Assembly: GCF_902713425.1 (NCBI RefSeq)
Contig: NC_081211.1
Location: forward strand, 20,461,936-20,525,935
Length of the DNA: 64,000 nucleotides
Direction: 5' to 3'
Origin: Acipenser ruthenus
Lineage: Eukaryota > Chordata > Actinopteri > Acipenseriformes > Acipenseridae
This document shows positions 12,860-38,427 of the stretch, in pieces. The position numbers were made by a program, and so were the translations under genes. A model generated the notes under the pieces. It saw only the letters and a program-made list of their open reading frames with translations, searched no databases and had not been told where the DNA came from. The stretch's first letter is position 1. Every line of letters begins with the position of its first letter.

Positions 12860-15800
12860 CCTCTCGTCCCCCCCTATCAGATTTCCAGTTGTCTCCTTGT
12901 GAAGTAAAAGAGACCAAAAAATAACAAGACCCAAACCTAAAGCAACCGTGACAACAGAACAGATGTGCTTTGTTTTAAATGATTCATGTACACCCACTGA
13001 GATTGGGCAGGGCCCTGGAGATTCAAATGGAGCCTGCTCACATACTGAACAGGAAAAGCACACATGTTTACAATCAGGAGCAGAATTAGGGGCCAGAGAG
13101 TGTAAAGGCAAGTCTAACTGACACTGGGTTTGGGCACCAGTTATTCAAGTCAAATCAAGGTATATTACCAGGATAAGACTTTCAGTTTTTAATTTGAATA
13201 GGGTCTTTTCAAAATAGAAACTACTGTCACAATTTGTTCCATTCAAGCACGACAGTTCAGGAAAGACAGTGTAGTAAAAAAAAATGCAAAATGACATGAA
13301 AATAAATTCAAGAGTTCAAGATTTTCATTTTTGTCAGCTGGTTGACATCGGTAGGGGACTTTAAGGTGTTTTCCCTAAGATTTTTAAATCCATTTATCAA
13401 CCCTTTTTAAGCTTGAAAAACATGTGCCCTGCTTTCCCTATTGTTGTGTAGTTGATTTTTCCTTTGTCATGCTTTACTGAAAGTGTAGGACTGATGAATT
13501 GTACAAAATGGAGCATACGTCTGCTATATTTTGTCATAGCTTCAGTGATATTTAGAGTTAAGTAGGTAAACGCAGTGTTAGTGTTAGTGTTAATGGCTGT
13601 TAGTCCTGTCCTGTAGGATTCTAAGGGATCCACGCCCAGCCATCTAGTCTCCTCTCCTGGCCTGTTTATGTGAACATGCTGATAAATGTGACAGGCGCTG
13701 TGACATCAATTCAAATTGAGTCAAACGTCTGACTCTTCACATATTTAAGTATGAAAACATGTTTTCTTCTGTACTAGAGTCCTGTCTGTTAGTATCTATA
13801 TTAGTCCCCAATGTTTTCTGTGAAGATGGTCTGATTAGAATGTTTACTTCATACTTACCATCCCATATTCACAGAGCAAGTTATTTAATGAATGTTTTTT
13901 TTTTTTTTATAAAGTCTGTTTTTATGAATAATAAATAGTTTGATATCCATGGAGCAGTTCTAGAATGTAGTTTATTTAACATTTTAAACCTATTTTGTGA
14001 ATATCAGATGTTTTTATTTATTCATAATAACAGACTTTGAAAAAACTATGATTGAAATAAATAGCTTTGTGCCATTCTGCTTCGTTGAATGTGACAGGCA
14101 GGTGGATAGCAGAGTTTACAATAGGGGTCTGACTGTTTTTTTGTGGGACAAGTGGAACAAGAAGAACAGGATAGTAACAGTGACCGTCTTTCAAGAAAAG
14201 ACTAAACAACCTTTTAATCGCCAGTCTGTCAGTTAAGTTCTCCCAGAGAGAATGGTGAAGGTATTTTATCTCATCACTCAGTCACAGCAATTAGGAATGG
14301 CTTTAGAGATAAATGGTAAAAAATATATATAATTATATCTTCAAAGGCAATTGCTGTAGAAGGTGACTGGAGATAACCCCTTTGTCTATTCAGTGACTTG
14401 ATTACTGTTATCTTACAATAATAGCACTAAGACTAAGAATTACATACCTACTACTACGACTACTAAGGCGAACAGGAGGAGGAATCCATCCACACATGTA
14501 CTGTGATAGCAGTATTTTCATACCTCAATCACACATGTAGTCATGCTACAAAGAAACTTACATTCATGTTTTAGAAACTCTGGAAGGTTGCTTCTAAACC
14601 AATGTTGTTGTTTTTTTGTGTGATCTGTGAATACAAATATTGATCGCTCTTATTAAACTGTTCACTGCTCTTGGGTTACTCCTGTACTGTGAATAAAGTG
14701 TACTTGATAATTATATGCAGACTAATGGCCTTGATAATGGGTTGTTAACGGTTCACATAAAACATGTCTCTATACCAGTATATATTAAATACACCCACCC
14801 AATTTGATCATGAGAATATTATTGGGAACTTTTTCATGGTGTTGTTTATTTAATCTTCCAACTTTGAAACTGTTACATTAAATTGAAACAAAACCAGTTT
14901 TCTCCATGACAGCTGTGTAATGTCAGCCAAGTCCTAGGACCCACCCAGCTGATTCAGACCAGTGCAGTGTTGTCATGTAATAAACACACAGTTCCAGTAT
15001 TTGTTATTTATTTTACTACAGCTAAGAGGAAGTAGTACAGTATTTTATATGGTATCCTAATCACGGCTTTAACAGGAAAAAAAAAAAAAAACTTTCAATA
15101 TATTTTCAAGGTATAAAGCATCTGTGTAATTCATGTTTCTTATTTTTATATAGTTTTTAAAATATATTTACTTTTCCAGTGGCAGTATCTTTATTGCAGT
15201 TTTTGTCATTTGGTACTTTTTTAAAGTCACTAAAAGGATACCAGTGCCATAATTAAAATGTTTCTAAACATATTTAAAATGAAATATGAAAACACACTGA
15301 TAATGTATTGGGGTCCAATTAAAGGGAAAAACAACATGCATTGTCTCTGCTCAAGCAGAAGAAAACATTCAGATCTGCAAAAGTTTGATTAAGAACAAGA
15401 GAGGGCCTCCCTTGGTTAATCTCTTGCATGCTACAAATCAATAGCAGGCTGACTGCTAGCTGTTCAGCACAGAAACAGTTTAACCCTATGGGTGGCAGAA
15501 CACGATTGCAATTCTGTATACTCTTACATGTTGTTTGTAAATACAGCCTTGTGTAAGTTATGCACTTTCAAACCGGTATTTTATAAAGTGGTGATCCACT
15601 CAACTTGCTATTGGTAGAAGCTTTAAAAGTGAAATATTCCATTAAGATTCTTCATCAAAAAATATATTCAGTATACCGTCGTAATGGCTTGGGAGAGAGT
15701 TCTACAGTGTACAACTAGATGTTTGAACATATTTCTTATAGAACCCAATATAAACACATTGTTATTGGTTTGGACTGTGTAATTACAGTGTGAAGTATAT

Positions 15801-17440
15801 AATCCTATCATGTGTTTATAGTCTGTTGAATCCGATTCATGTTTCATTCTTAAACACTTGGTTTGCAGTCTAGTGAAAACAGACCACACCAACTGCAGCG
15901 ATCCTGAAGGTATTTTATCTGATCGGTCACAACATAACGACAATCAGCAAAACAAACCCTTACATATCTTACCACTTGTTCTGCGAGAAAGGTTGAGGTA
16001 AACCCTACTCTACTTGTTCAGTGGCACAATTCATGTTTAATTGTTGTAGTGCAATAGACAAGATAGTAAGAATGTTGGCTCCACAGAAAGATACATGCTG
16101 CCATCAATGGTCACATAAAAGTATACTGCACTAAAATACATTTACCGGTGTGTGGAACATAGGTAGTGTCAGTCACCTTCATGTAGTAGATAGTGCTAGT
16201 AGTCAGAATATTATTAATTCTATCTTACCCCATAGCAAATAAAATGCAAGGAATATTATGTTAGGGCCATAAAATGCAAGTGTAAACCAAGAACTATACA
16301 ATCATTTCATGCATACGTTGCACATAACTTAATTATTTTTTTCTAAAGTCTGATCTTACAAATTCCTTGTGTGATCTATGCATCCCTTACATTATTCAAG
16401 AATAACCCTGGCATTTCTTTTGGTGCAAGGCTTGCATGAAATCGTTCCTTATATTTGTATCAGTTTGAGCATCTTTTGGGGTTTTACCAACAGTAATAGT
16501 AACCCTTGTTACCTTGAGTCAGACTAGCTCCCTAGGCTATTGGGTATAAGAATGACCTGAGATGTAACTCATAAATACATGAGCCACAATAAATGTAAAA
16601 TGACCATCAGTGCAGTTTTGTTAATAAATTCGTTTCCACACAGTATGCCTACTCTGCAATCAACATTTTGGCCACAAGTCACAACTCATAACTCTGGCAT
16701 CACCCCCTCATTTTTACTCTTAAAGAAAAGCCATCATTTGTAATGTACAGTCCACATTTTAGTCTGTGAATGCTCTCTCCCTTCCTCTTTCAGAAATGAA
16801 GGATTGTTTGCTAAGCCTAACTTTTTTTTTTTAACAAACTCATTTTCTGATTTCATTATTCGGGGCTGTTGGTCCCAGCTTGGTTCCCCATAGTTCCTAA
16901 AATCACGAGCCCAGCAAACCTGTGGGGGGCTAGAACCCTGAAATCAGAAGCACATTGCACATGAAAGTTAACCCCCTATCAGCCCGGTTTCACAGTGTGG
17001 ACATACCGCTAGTTCATTTTATTTTAACTATTCACCTAATGCTTCGGAATACTCAACCTCTAATAAAGTTTGTCTCAGGAAACAGATAAAGATCGTGAAA
17101 GCAGCGCTCAGTATTGGAAAGGGTATTATTTATGAATTTACAACCAGTCGGCAGTGACGAATTTGCAACCACTTTATTTATTTATTTATTTATTTATTAC
17201 CTAAAAGAGCTCTGCTATTATTATGCTTTACTATATTATTATGTTTTACTATATTATTCTGCTTTACTATACATTTGTTACGCTTTTAGTATTACACCAC
17301 AAGTTACAGTTAACAATTTCCTCAGCTTCAGCGATGCTGCATATCTTCTGAAATTGCTATTGTTTTATTTGAATCATACCATATAGCATTATACAAAAAA
17401 ATACTGCGCATCTTCATTATAAATCTACCAAAGTCCCTAT
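10461..17440. other. Gene-poor intergenic region between wdr55 and ugdh
   Basis: About 7 kb of AT-rich DNA in which I see no exon, RNA gene or intact mobile element. The open frames present are short, lack family resemblance and are not flanked by convincing splice signals. A (TC)n microsatellite lies at about 12826-12868. A cluster of stop-poor short frames near 14.0 kb and 15.7 kb was judged random. Confidence 0.5.
12826..12868. repeat. (TC)n microsatellite
   Basis: A run of TC dinucleotides that becomes a mixed C/T tract. Confidence 0.9.
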
Positions 17441-17499
17441 GATATATTTACATCTGGGCTGGGCAGTCCCTAGGAGCTGTAGCTCACGAAATGAGGAAG

Positions 17500-17507
17500 T
17501 GACGTCA
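17500..17507 (+). promoter_or_regulatory. ugdh: Perfect CRE (TGACGTCA) in the candidate ugdh promoter
   Basis: The palindromic CREB/ATF site TGACGTCA lies about 2.36 kb upstream of the ugdh ATG. About 220 bases downstream, actaaaag is followed by gtacgt at 17729, a good splice donor. A non-coding first exon of ugdh ending at 17728 is therefore plausible, as UGDH genes commonly have an untranslated first exon. The transcription start cannot be placed from the sequence. Confidence 0.4.
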
Positions 17508-18174
17508 GTACATGTGACATCCCCCTTGCAGCTGAAGTACTTGAAAAGGAGCAACGCTCTGCATTGTAGGAAATATTCCTTAGTGTTGAAATTGAGACTA
17601 GGGGTTTCATTGTTTTTTCTTTCAGTTTAAGTAGATTCATATAGAGGCATTTCTGTTAAAGCATACGCCTTCGATTTTAAGCATAGTGTTTTTACTTTGG
17701 ATTATCAATAGTTGACAGAAACTAAAAGGTACGTTATAAGATTTAACTGATTTGATTGGGTTGTTATTAGCTGAGAGTTTAGCAGAACTGTTATTGTATA
17801 TGTTTTGACCTTATATATTTTGTGTATTTCCTAATTAATTGTCAATAATAGATTACTGGGTTCATTAAATGTTTGGAGATTTGTATTTATTTTTGTATAA
17901 TAATAATAATAATAATTTGTATTTGTCTGCTGATCTACAATCATTTTCTGTGGTTAATCCCTGTCTGTAAAATAGTGTAAGTGTTCTCCTGTCCAGCTGG
18001 CAGTAGATCTTGACCACTCGAAACGTATTAGTTTCTTCCTCCCTATCCGATTGGTTGCTAGTGCGGTTAGCGACTGTAGTCGTGTGACTAACGGACGTAT
18101 CGGGCAGGGTCTTAAAGCTGTCTGTTTTAAGCTTGAAACGCTATGTCTGGAATTTGATTTAATTAAAGTGACTC

Positions 18175-18177
<3 letters not shown>

Positions 18178-18244
<67 letters not shown>
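18178..18244. repeat. (TA)n microsatellite
   Basis: About 33 TA units in the inferred first intron of ugdh. Confidence 0.95.
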
Positions 18245-18247
<3 letters not shown>

Positions 18248-19861
18248 CTCAACTACATATGGCCAGTGTACAATGCAAAGCATTAAGGATCACTGGAAAT
18301 TGGGCACTTGTGTTTCTCGGGAGTGGCGTGTGACTAACTGAAACGTGTGGAACTGCTACTTACCACTGTATCTGGGTATCCATGCATTTTTCATGTTCGT
18401 CCATTCTTGAAGTTGAACATAAAAAAGATATGTATGGCACATGGATTAGGCAAAGTACATCACTTTTTTTTATCACTGGTCTGCATCAGCTGGGTGGGTC
18501 GTCATTTTCAAATCTATAATCACTTTATTAATTGAGTCAGTACTGTAGTACAGTACTAAACCTGAAAGTCGTGTCACTAGCAGCAATCACTGTAGCCAGA
18601 ATCTCACAGCCCATTGTGTGCCTCTCTAAATATACACACTTTTGAATTTGAAACTGCCTCCTGTTTTGCAGTGGGGATTTTTTTTTTTTTTTTTTAATAG
18701 TTAGCCTACAGTTACGGAAAGTTGGTTGAATCCGCTGTAAAATAACAGTGAGCTTTTAAAAAGCAGCTACTGGGTGGTTTTGACATTTTTAAAATACTGT
18801 CATAAATGCACACATAAACAGCCCTTCAAAGAGTGCAGGTTTTATTAGGTTACTGTACTTCCTAGGATATGCACTAGAGTACAGTTGATAGCGTTTACAG
18901 ATGATTTGTATTCCTTTTGTTTAGTGGGGGGACACTACAAAAGCACAGCACTTATTGGGCCTAACATGAAGACAGACATCACGTTATTGTGTCTCATAGC
19001 TGTTCTATGTAAAGTACTGTAGATCCCTTTATTTAAGCAAGTTTATTCTCAGGGCTGCTTTGCTGGTCTGGGATAATGAAGCAGTTGTAGCTGCAGCGCT
19101 GCAGAGGCCTGCTGTGTGAGAGGGGTTCTGTGCTGGCTTAGCAGACAGTGGGCTCTGTGTGAGGAGGTGACAGCGTGGCAGCAAAGCCTGGCATAGAGAG
19201 CGGAGACAGAAAGAATTTCGAACTGCAACAATGAGTCTTTATGTGCAGGTTAGAGAGCCAAGGATAGCGTATTCCAGCTTAATGAAAATCTTGATGCATG
19301 GAAAGAGCTAAGCTTGCGTTGGGTTTTTCTGTCGAATTTCCTAGGGCCTCAAAATAAGACTTGTTTGTTTTTAGGCCTGGCTGTTATAAAGCAGAAGGAG
19401 GTAACACAGTGTGTGTGATTCCCCGAACTCTGTTTCAGCGCCCTAATTGACTGAATTTAAGTGTTCCCCATTTATAGGCAGGCTGACTGCAATAATGTCT
19501 TCTACAGGTATTAATAATCAAACCCATCACATAAAAATCTCGCCTTGAGTTAATAATTCAGGAGCCTTTTTTGCTACTTATTTACTTTAGGCAGCTCTGT
19601 AGCAGGAAGGTGGTATTTGCGTGCTACTATGTTTAGAGACCCTGCACAGTTTGGTTGAAACACCTCTTAATGTAATGGTGCTAATCCTTAACTTGCTATG
19701 CTGTTTATGTGTAAGCATACTGAAGGTAACAATGTTTAGCACAGCAGCAGTACATAAACTGGAGTATCTGGGAATTGCAGGTGCTGTAGTTGCAATGTTA
19801 ACTTATGATGTCCATTTAACCGTTTCCCCTGCCATGTTTCTGCCCACTTCAGACCGTGAAG

Positions 19862-25173
<5,312 letters not shown>

Positions 25174-27251
25174 ACTACAATTGTTTTCTTTTTTTTTTTT
25201 AGTATGTATGTAGGGCGGTGGGGTTTATATACAGTATTATAGCCTTTTTTTTTTTTTTCTCATGACATTTAAAAATGCTGCTGCAGGGCATACTTTGCTG
25301 CTGGAGATGTCTCCTGTTCATATTATCTGTACCAGATATATTCATATTTTAAAAAAGGTGACATTTTGTGAGACCGAAGTGGACAATGTGATTTGGTGAA
25401 AGCGCTCCACTTTCCTGCTGTGGACCGTGTTCCTCTTGTTCGGTGGAACAGCCCGCTCTGCTCTCTGAGCCGTTCCACATGTGGTGAAACATGGCGGTGC
25501 CCCACAGGTACAGCTGTGTTCTAATATTAGCTCAGTGACAAACTGTACTACTGCAGTACTGGCAAAACACAATAAATGTAGCCTCGGTTTTTACAATGCT
25601 CTATACTGTATAGCGAGAAGTTTTATATATTTGACCCATAGTAATATTATAGCTTGATTACATATGCTGTAGTATACAGATGAGCACCAAGGCCATTCAA
25701 GAACAATTGAAAATAACTTGAAACTGAACATTTTGATTCTGAAACGGGAGATTTTGTCTTTTTAAAACTCAAACTCGAAGAAACTGATTTTGCGAAAAGG
25801 CTAAAACCTGTTCCTGTTGCACATGGAACAAGCTGAACGTGTCCAAGTCTGCAGGGACATAACATAAACACATATATTCAGTTAGAAGTGAAGCGGCTCT
25901 GCCCATTTTAATGTGTGTGTATTTCTAGCAAAGGTTGATATTTCAAAGGCTACAAGTGCCTTGCAGACATTTCAGGATTCCAAAAAGAGGTTAAGGGTAC
26001 ATCGTCCACTATCAACAAGGAAATGTACTTTACATTTGAGTACAGCTTCAAATATTTACCAAACAAGATTTTAAAGAAGTCTAGTAGTGGCAGACTTCTT
26101 GTGTGTGTTGTTGTTATATATATATACAAAACAAAATAACAAGGAGAAATACCGGTACTGAGATGGCTCAACATTTAAAAAAGTGTTTCAAAGGTAACAC
26201 TTGGTACATATTCTTACTTTTAATTACCCTGTAATTGCATTCAAAACTGATTGAAGCTTTTAATGGGAGAATGGGTACATTTTACAAGATTGTAATATGA
26301 AATAAGGTATGGTTTTAAAAAGTAAAAAAAAAAAAAAGCAATAAGCACTGTTCTCCTCCTTGCCTATGTTGATAGTTACAGCTGTGTAAAAACGATCACG
26401 GTTTCAGAAGATGGTGTAAATATGTGGTAGAACATGCGAAGCATTACTAAAACACAAACCCTGCATTAAGGTATCATTTTGTTTGATGATGCATTTTAGA
26501 TTTTATTTAATGGCATAGTTACTGTTTGTTTGTACTTATATATTCAACCGCTAAGCAAAGCTAATTGTTCTGCGTCCAATAGGATTGGAACATAGACTAG
26601 AATTATGTATGTGTATGTATGTATGTATGTATAACTGGGGGTGTTTTACATCCCTACAGATGGACCAGAGTTCTGAAATAAAATTTCCTTTAATAAAAGG
26701 GTTTGACAGTACGTTTAAATTAGTTGTTCAAACTTTTTTGTGATGATTGTTGCGTTGGATACAGGTCAATTTGATTAGGGTCAAAGAAAGTAATTGTCAA
26801 CTGCAGATTTACAGATTTCACATGACCGTGTACTGTGTATTTTATTATTATTTTAATTAAAAATCTTAAGTAAAGCTGTGAAAGTGATCTTTTCATATTG
26901 GGAGGAAATATGTTTCCAATCTAATATCTTCGAATTGGACCAAATGGCATTGCAGTGAGTCGTTGGATGGCTAAATAGTGCTTTATTATCGATTCCAAGG
27001 GTGAATCCGCTGTAAAAACACTCCTCTGCAACTTTTAGTCCTTAATGTTGCCCTTCATCAGTTCAGGGCAAACTGGACTTGTGGTATCAAACTGTGTCCT
27101 TTCTGTTTGAAGTATTCAAGTGAATCATGTAAGATGACGGAGCAGTTCCTCCTTGAGTATTTTATGTATGATATAGACCATGTCTCGTCTGCTTATTTTG
27201 AACTTTCACTGGGAATTCAATGTAATATTTCATACTCGGTTTCCTAATAAA
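25174..27251 (+). other. ugdh: ugdh 3-prime UTR with several candidate poly(A) signals
   Basis: AATAAA occurs at 25571-25576, 26677-26682, 26692-26697 and 27246-27251. The first gives a 0.4-kb UTR; the others give UTRs of 1.5 to 2.1 kb. Alternative polyadenylation is possible. No other gene is visible in this stretch. Confidence 0.45.
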
Positions 27252-29108
27252 GGTATGTTTTTAAGATACTCTTGTGTTTTTATTCTAACGTCAAAAGAAT
27301 ACCTTGCACTTCACAACAATCGTAAGGAACTTGATGTGTATGTTGTGTACAAGCTTAGTAAGTAGCGGGGTTTTGAAAAATATAGCCTCACACATCCCCA
27401 CGTGCTACTACAACTGTTTAAATAATATACCTGTCATTTATTTTCATTGTTAACATCTTGACAACCTTTTACAATTATACCTTTTAAAGTCTGTTTTAAA
27501 GCTCTTTTCAAAATGTCTGTTCTAGTGCACTGATGGTGTAAGTGAAAATCCAGAGCCCATGCTATGTTTAAATATATATAGCTCTTCCTGCGGTGATTTA
27601 GAGGACAGATCTAAAACCCCAGTGCACTAGAGCAGCCATTTCGAAAAGAGATTTGAAACACTTTAAAGTTGTAAGTTATCAGGATGTTAGCAATGAAAGA
27701 AAACTTACAACTTGTAGCAACACGTGGGAATGTATAAAGCTATACTGTTCAGAAGCTGGCTACTTATTCTCTTTAAAAGGCTGTTGAATGTGTTGATGGT
27801 TAAGTGTTTGAGATGCCCTTTTCAGTCTGCCGTGTACTGTTACACAATTAATAACCACTATTCCAGAAGATGCAACACATTTTCATTAGTAGGTGCTGCA
27901 GTGGTACTACATGCTATTAAAATACAAAGCTTATGAAATTAGATCTATTTTGATTGCCATGACTATAGGGATAGTAGCAGAAAACTCGAACCTCAATAGA
28001 TGGGACTGACTGGTTTTCAAACGTTTTGATCTTTTGAAGTGAGGTTTGCACCCTCAAGCTGCCACCACAGTTTGAAAACCAGTATTCTAGATTAAATCCA
28101 TTATCTGCTGTAGGTAGATCTCGTTGTTTTCAAAGTTTTATTGAAGGAAAAGATGGAAATGCAGATGGCAGCATTAGAAGCCATCATTTATTTTTTAAAA
28201 TTATACTAAATTGTCAGTTCTTTGAAAGTAACCAGCTTTGTGTATGTTCAGTGTCTGGGTGGCAGATCTTCAACGTGGAATACAGTGGCTGAAGGAAGTG
28301 TTGTTTGTGCCTCAGTTAGGAAGCACTCTGCTTCTGGGAATCCTCTATCCACTGTACCCTGCTCTCACCAAGCTGGTGTGACTCCAGACTGGGGTTACCA
28401 AATCAGCATGAATCCTCATACAAAGATCCAGGAACTGTCAAAGCAGAGTGGTTATAAAAATAAACAAACTATTTTTAGGTAGTGTGCTGCAATGGAAACC
28501 GTTAATGCTGTTTATCTGGAAACTGCCAAAGGCATTATTCAAAACATATATCAATTTGACTATTCTGAAACTGATTTTTTTTTAAAGTTACAGATTAATT
28601 CTACTGAACAAAATAAATTGAAAGAAAAAAAAGAACCCTCCTTTCGTAAAATATTAGTGTGTGAACAAGGTAGAAATAAGACAGCAGCCCGCTCAGTTCT
28701 AGAAGTGAATGTGGCTCAGTTATTTGACAAAAACTCAACAAAGCACTGTGAAATGGGGCAATTATGTTACATGTTTCAAGCACAAGACTATATTTGTGGA
28801 AATACGTATATTATATTTTTCATATAATATAGAACCTAAGGAATTCTACAGTGCTGTACATATTTCAGGTATGCTTCCTATACTGAATATAATGTGTACA
28901 CATTATACAGTGGTGGATACACACAACTAAACATACAATTGACTATCACGTTGACAACACCTTTGTGTAAATTTCTTTATGCAATCAGTGGCACTGCCTA
29001 CCTTTATCTTTTCCCTAAGAATAGCATGGTTCTCTACTGAATCCACGTTTAAGTCTTCCCTAAAAAAAAAAAAAAGAAGGAAAAATACATTTAATAGTGC
29101 AAGGTTGT
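27252..29108. other. Intergenic between ugdh and hars
   Basis: No recognised exon or element. Open frames at 28222-28482 and 28492-28827 have no family resemblance that I can name. One of them could in principle contain an upstream hars exon, but there is no specific support. Confidence 0.4.
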
Positions 29109-29124
29109 ACACCGCCACCTTGTG
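29109..29124 (-). promoter_or_regulatory. CTCF-like motif
   Basis: The minus strand reads CCACAAGGTGGCGGTG, which agrees with the CTCF core CCASYAGRKGGCRSTR at 15 of 16 positions. It lies between ugdh and hars, about 0.75 kb upstream of the hars coding start. Motif match only; binding is not shown. Confidence 0.5.
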
Positions 29125-29863
29125 GACAGATTTAGGAATCTGGTGCAGGCGTTTGAAATGGCCCTGATGTTAATCCATCACTTTTTGTTTTGTTGGCGTG
29201 TGTTTTGTTATATTTTTGTTTCTAATCCATATTTATGTATGCATCTGTATCTGTTTATTTAAAAACGTAATGAAAAGCAATTATTAAAGATATATAACTA
29301 TTATACATGACCTATTCTTGTTTGCAGAGATTGGCTGTTAATAATACAGCATGTACAGTATTTAAACACTTTTGGATTAAAGCAATCACATATATAACAA
29401 AAATAATCAGTGCCTTTACAGTGTCATAAGGTTATCAGAATAACAAGTAACCACTGGTACTTCTAAAACTGATCAAACATGCTAATTCCACACCTGCAGG
29501 ACACATTAGTCTCGAATAAGACACTTAATTACAAATGAAGAAAATGACCACACACATAAATGGATTCAGGACACTTTTGACCAAATTCGAGTTGCCAAAT
29601 CATATTTTCTTCTTCTTACAGCCCATGTCTGCTTGCCGGAATGTGTTTCTTCATTAAGTGAAATATTCACTGTTAGCCAACAACAGACTGGAAGAGTTCT
29701 GTGAATGTATATGTGCTGTAAATTTTAATTGCAGTAATCCATCAGAAAAAAAAATATATTTATAAATGTGCATGACTTCTGTTGTAAACTTTCAAACGCG
29801 TTTTGAGGTTTGCTGCGTGTCTGTGTGGAACAGGAATCAAGTCGGATACCGTTAAGAAGCACC

Positions 29864-36286
<6,423 letters not shown>

Positions 36287-36519
36287 ACCATCTGATCTTC
36301 ACCTAGCCCTGCACCCTCCTTTATCTGCCGTGTCCAACTGCTTTTACCTTCACTAATGTCACAGAACTTACTTAAAAATACAATCACTGCGCGTCCAATA
36401 TTTATGGTATAAGGGGTAGAAAATCAAGTTCATTTAATAATTTAGGACATGGTTGGAACAAAAACCTGGACTGGAAGTACTGACTTCTGCAAATACAGTA
36501 CTTGTATGAACCTCTAAAG

Positions 36520-36719
36520 CAGGGATCTCCAACCCTGATCCAGGAGAGCACCAGTTCTGCAGGTTTTCTAGGTATCTTTACATCATCAATGGCTAAAGAT
36601 CTGGAACACCTGTTAATCTTCACTAATTAAGCCAATAATTGGTGCAATTAAGTAACAGCTCGGTTGAAAAGAAAACCAAAAGGCGCAGTGACTCTCCAGG
36701 AACAGGGTTGGAGACCTGT
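36520..36719. mobile_element. Palindromic MITE downstream of hars
   Basis: The left end GGGATCTCCAACCCTG(A)TCC is mirrored by the right end, which reverse-complements to GGTCTCCAACCCTGTTCC. Both continue with aggagag/tggagag. The inner part has (c)aattaa words. Total about 200 bp, no coding content. The same TCCTGGAG-type family appears at 42327 and, partially, at 43084. Confidence 0.65.
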
Positions 36720-37090
36720 CAGTCAAACAACTGATTTAATTGTGAATTACAATAATTATAAACAAACAAACTGGCTGGTTGGGGGCTTTTTAGGAGGAGG
36801 TCAGTTAACTTTTCTCTTTCCTGAACACAAACAGCAAGGGTGGCCGAAGTTGGGCTTTCCAGTCCTGGTCTTTGTTCCAACTCTGTTATAAATGTGTTTA
36901 ATTGAACCCATTAAATCTCTGTATTGGGTATCCATATTATTACAACTTGTTGGAAAACATGGATCGAGAATTAATTAGCAGTTTGCTACGCATGTGGACT
37001 GGCAGAGCTATACTGGTGTTCTTTTCTGAAGAGAGACTAATATTGCAGATAGCAGACTGTTTGGTTCAAATTGCATGTACTGCTAACAAT

Positions 37091-37670
37091 TGATAAGAGA
37101 CCTTGCGTCTACAAGCTTCTTGTCCAACATTGACTGCAAGCTAACAAGATAACAATGCTGTGGACCAGAAGGGGCCAGGCTCTAAGACTTTTGGAATACA
37201 AAGCATAAAGGAGCTAAAAGGCTCCCAGGGACTGCCGTTGGACCCAAAGGTTCTCAGGGAGAATAAGAGATAATGCCAATGGACTCAAAGGGTCTCAGGC
37301 AAAACAGAGAGATATGAACAAGGAAGATAACAAAAAACTAGATGGATGGACCTTTTGGGGCACCACCAGGGGTCTGAAGAATGCACTGAGTTCAGAGGTT
37401 GTCACACTAGATTACACACACAGACACACACACACTAAATTAAATATATGGTAACAGAATAATGTGTTGTACCTTTTCTATTGGTTAAGTGTTAGAGAAA
37501 GAGGAGGTGGACCATCTATACAGAAGGGTATTTAATGTCATGCAACAATTGTAAGAACGAGTATTCTGTTTGTCCTGTACCTGGGACCAGACTCCCTGCA
37601 TATTTCAATAAACCTAACAACTGATTGAAGAAAAGGACTCTGCATTTTCTTGAATCTACTTACTCACCAT
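37091..37670 (+). mobile_element. Possible solo LTR of a retroviral/LTR element
   Basis: The segment resembles a long terminal repeat in layout: a TATTTAA box-like word near 37530, AATAAA near 37607-37612, then about 50 bases rich in T and C ending near a CA dinucleotide. No internal coding region flanks it, so it would be a solo LTR fossil. Ends and target duplication could not be fixed, and the family is not identified. Confidence 0.35.
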
Positions 37671-38421
37671 CCTTTTTTTTAAGTTACATCACAACTCTTA
37701 CATTGTCCATTGGTTAAAATATCAATAGCACCATTGTCAATTTTAAACCCTGATTGGTTTAATGAAAGTCAAACACAAATCATTTTAAAAGGGTCCAAAT
37801 AAACTGGTAATAATTTAATTAAACTACTACTGTCTTGCTATATAAGTGAAATAACATGAATTGGCAATGCACGCAGCTACAGAAAGACATGATGATTCAA
37901 TGCACCCATGTTAAATAAAGACCACTGAAGATCTGTGTTGTCTGTACTTCCCATGTGTGCTGTATGCTTACTTTTAGCTGCATGTTTCTAATAGAACATT
38001 TTCCTGATACTACATGTCTAACCGGTTTGATATCTTGTAGTGTGTGTTCTGCATGATTCCAGTTTCTACTGGCTCTTCAAGGCTGAAGAAGCATACAGAA
38101 TTCGTGAGCACTGCTCACCAAAGCCTGAAAGCCTCACTCCAAAAAAAAAAAAAAAAAAATCAGCCTTGCAGTGTCTTTTCAGAAGCATAGTGTTCTAAAA
38201 CACAAATAGAATACAAAGATAAACAGGTGAGCTATTAGTAGGAAATGCAGATTTGTAAGGAGTCCTTTGAAGAAGATGTATGTACATACCCAGTAGTGGA
38301 TAGTAAGACTGGCAAGCCTGTACCTGAAAGGAAACTGCCTTGTAAAATGTTAAAACCTTACATTCTGATACAGTCTGTAATTGCACACATGTAAGAAACA
38401 CTTCAGTTTTTTGTATTTTTT
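37671..38421. other. Region between the hars-side repeats and the dnd1 3-prime end
   Basis: No gene or named repeat recognised. It contains a poly-A tract at about 38142-38159, possibly the tail of a retroposed sequence. Confidence 0.4.
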
Positions 38422-38427
38422 TTTATT
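38422..38427 (-). promoter_or_regulatory. dnd1: Candidate dnd1 polyadenylation signal
   Basis: TTTATT on the plus strand is AATAAA on the minus strand, 340 bases beyond the dnd1 stop. It would give a 3-prime UTR of about 350-370 nt. Confidence 0.5.

Noticed and set aside
28222-28827. Two adjacent open frames upstream of hars as a mitochondrial presequence exon
   Set aside because: Composition is not that of a presequence, and no donor joins them in frame to 29834 or 29864 in an evident way.
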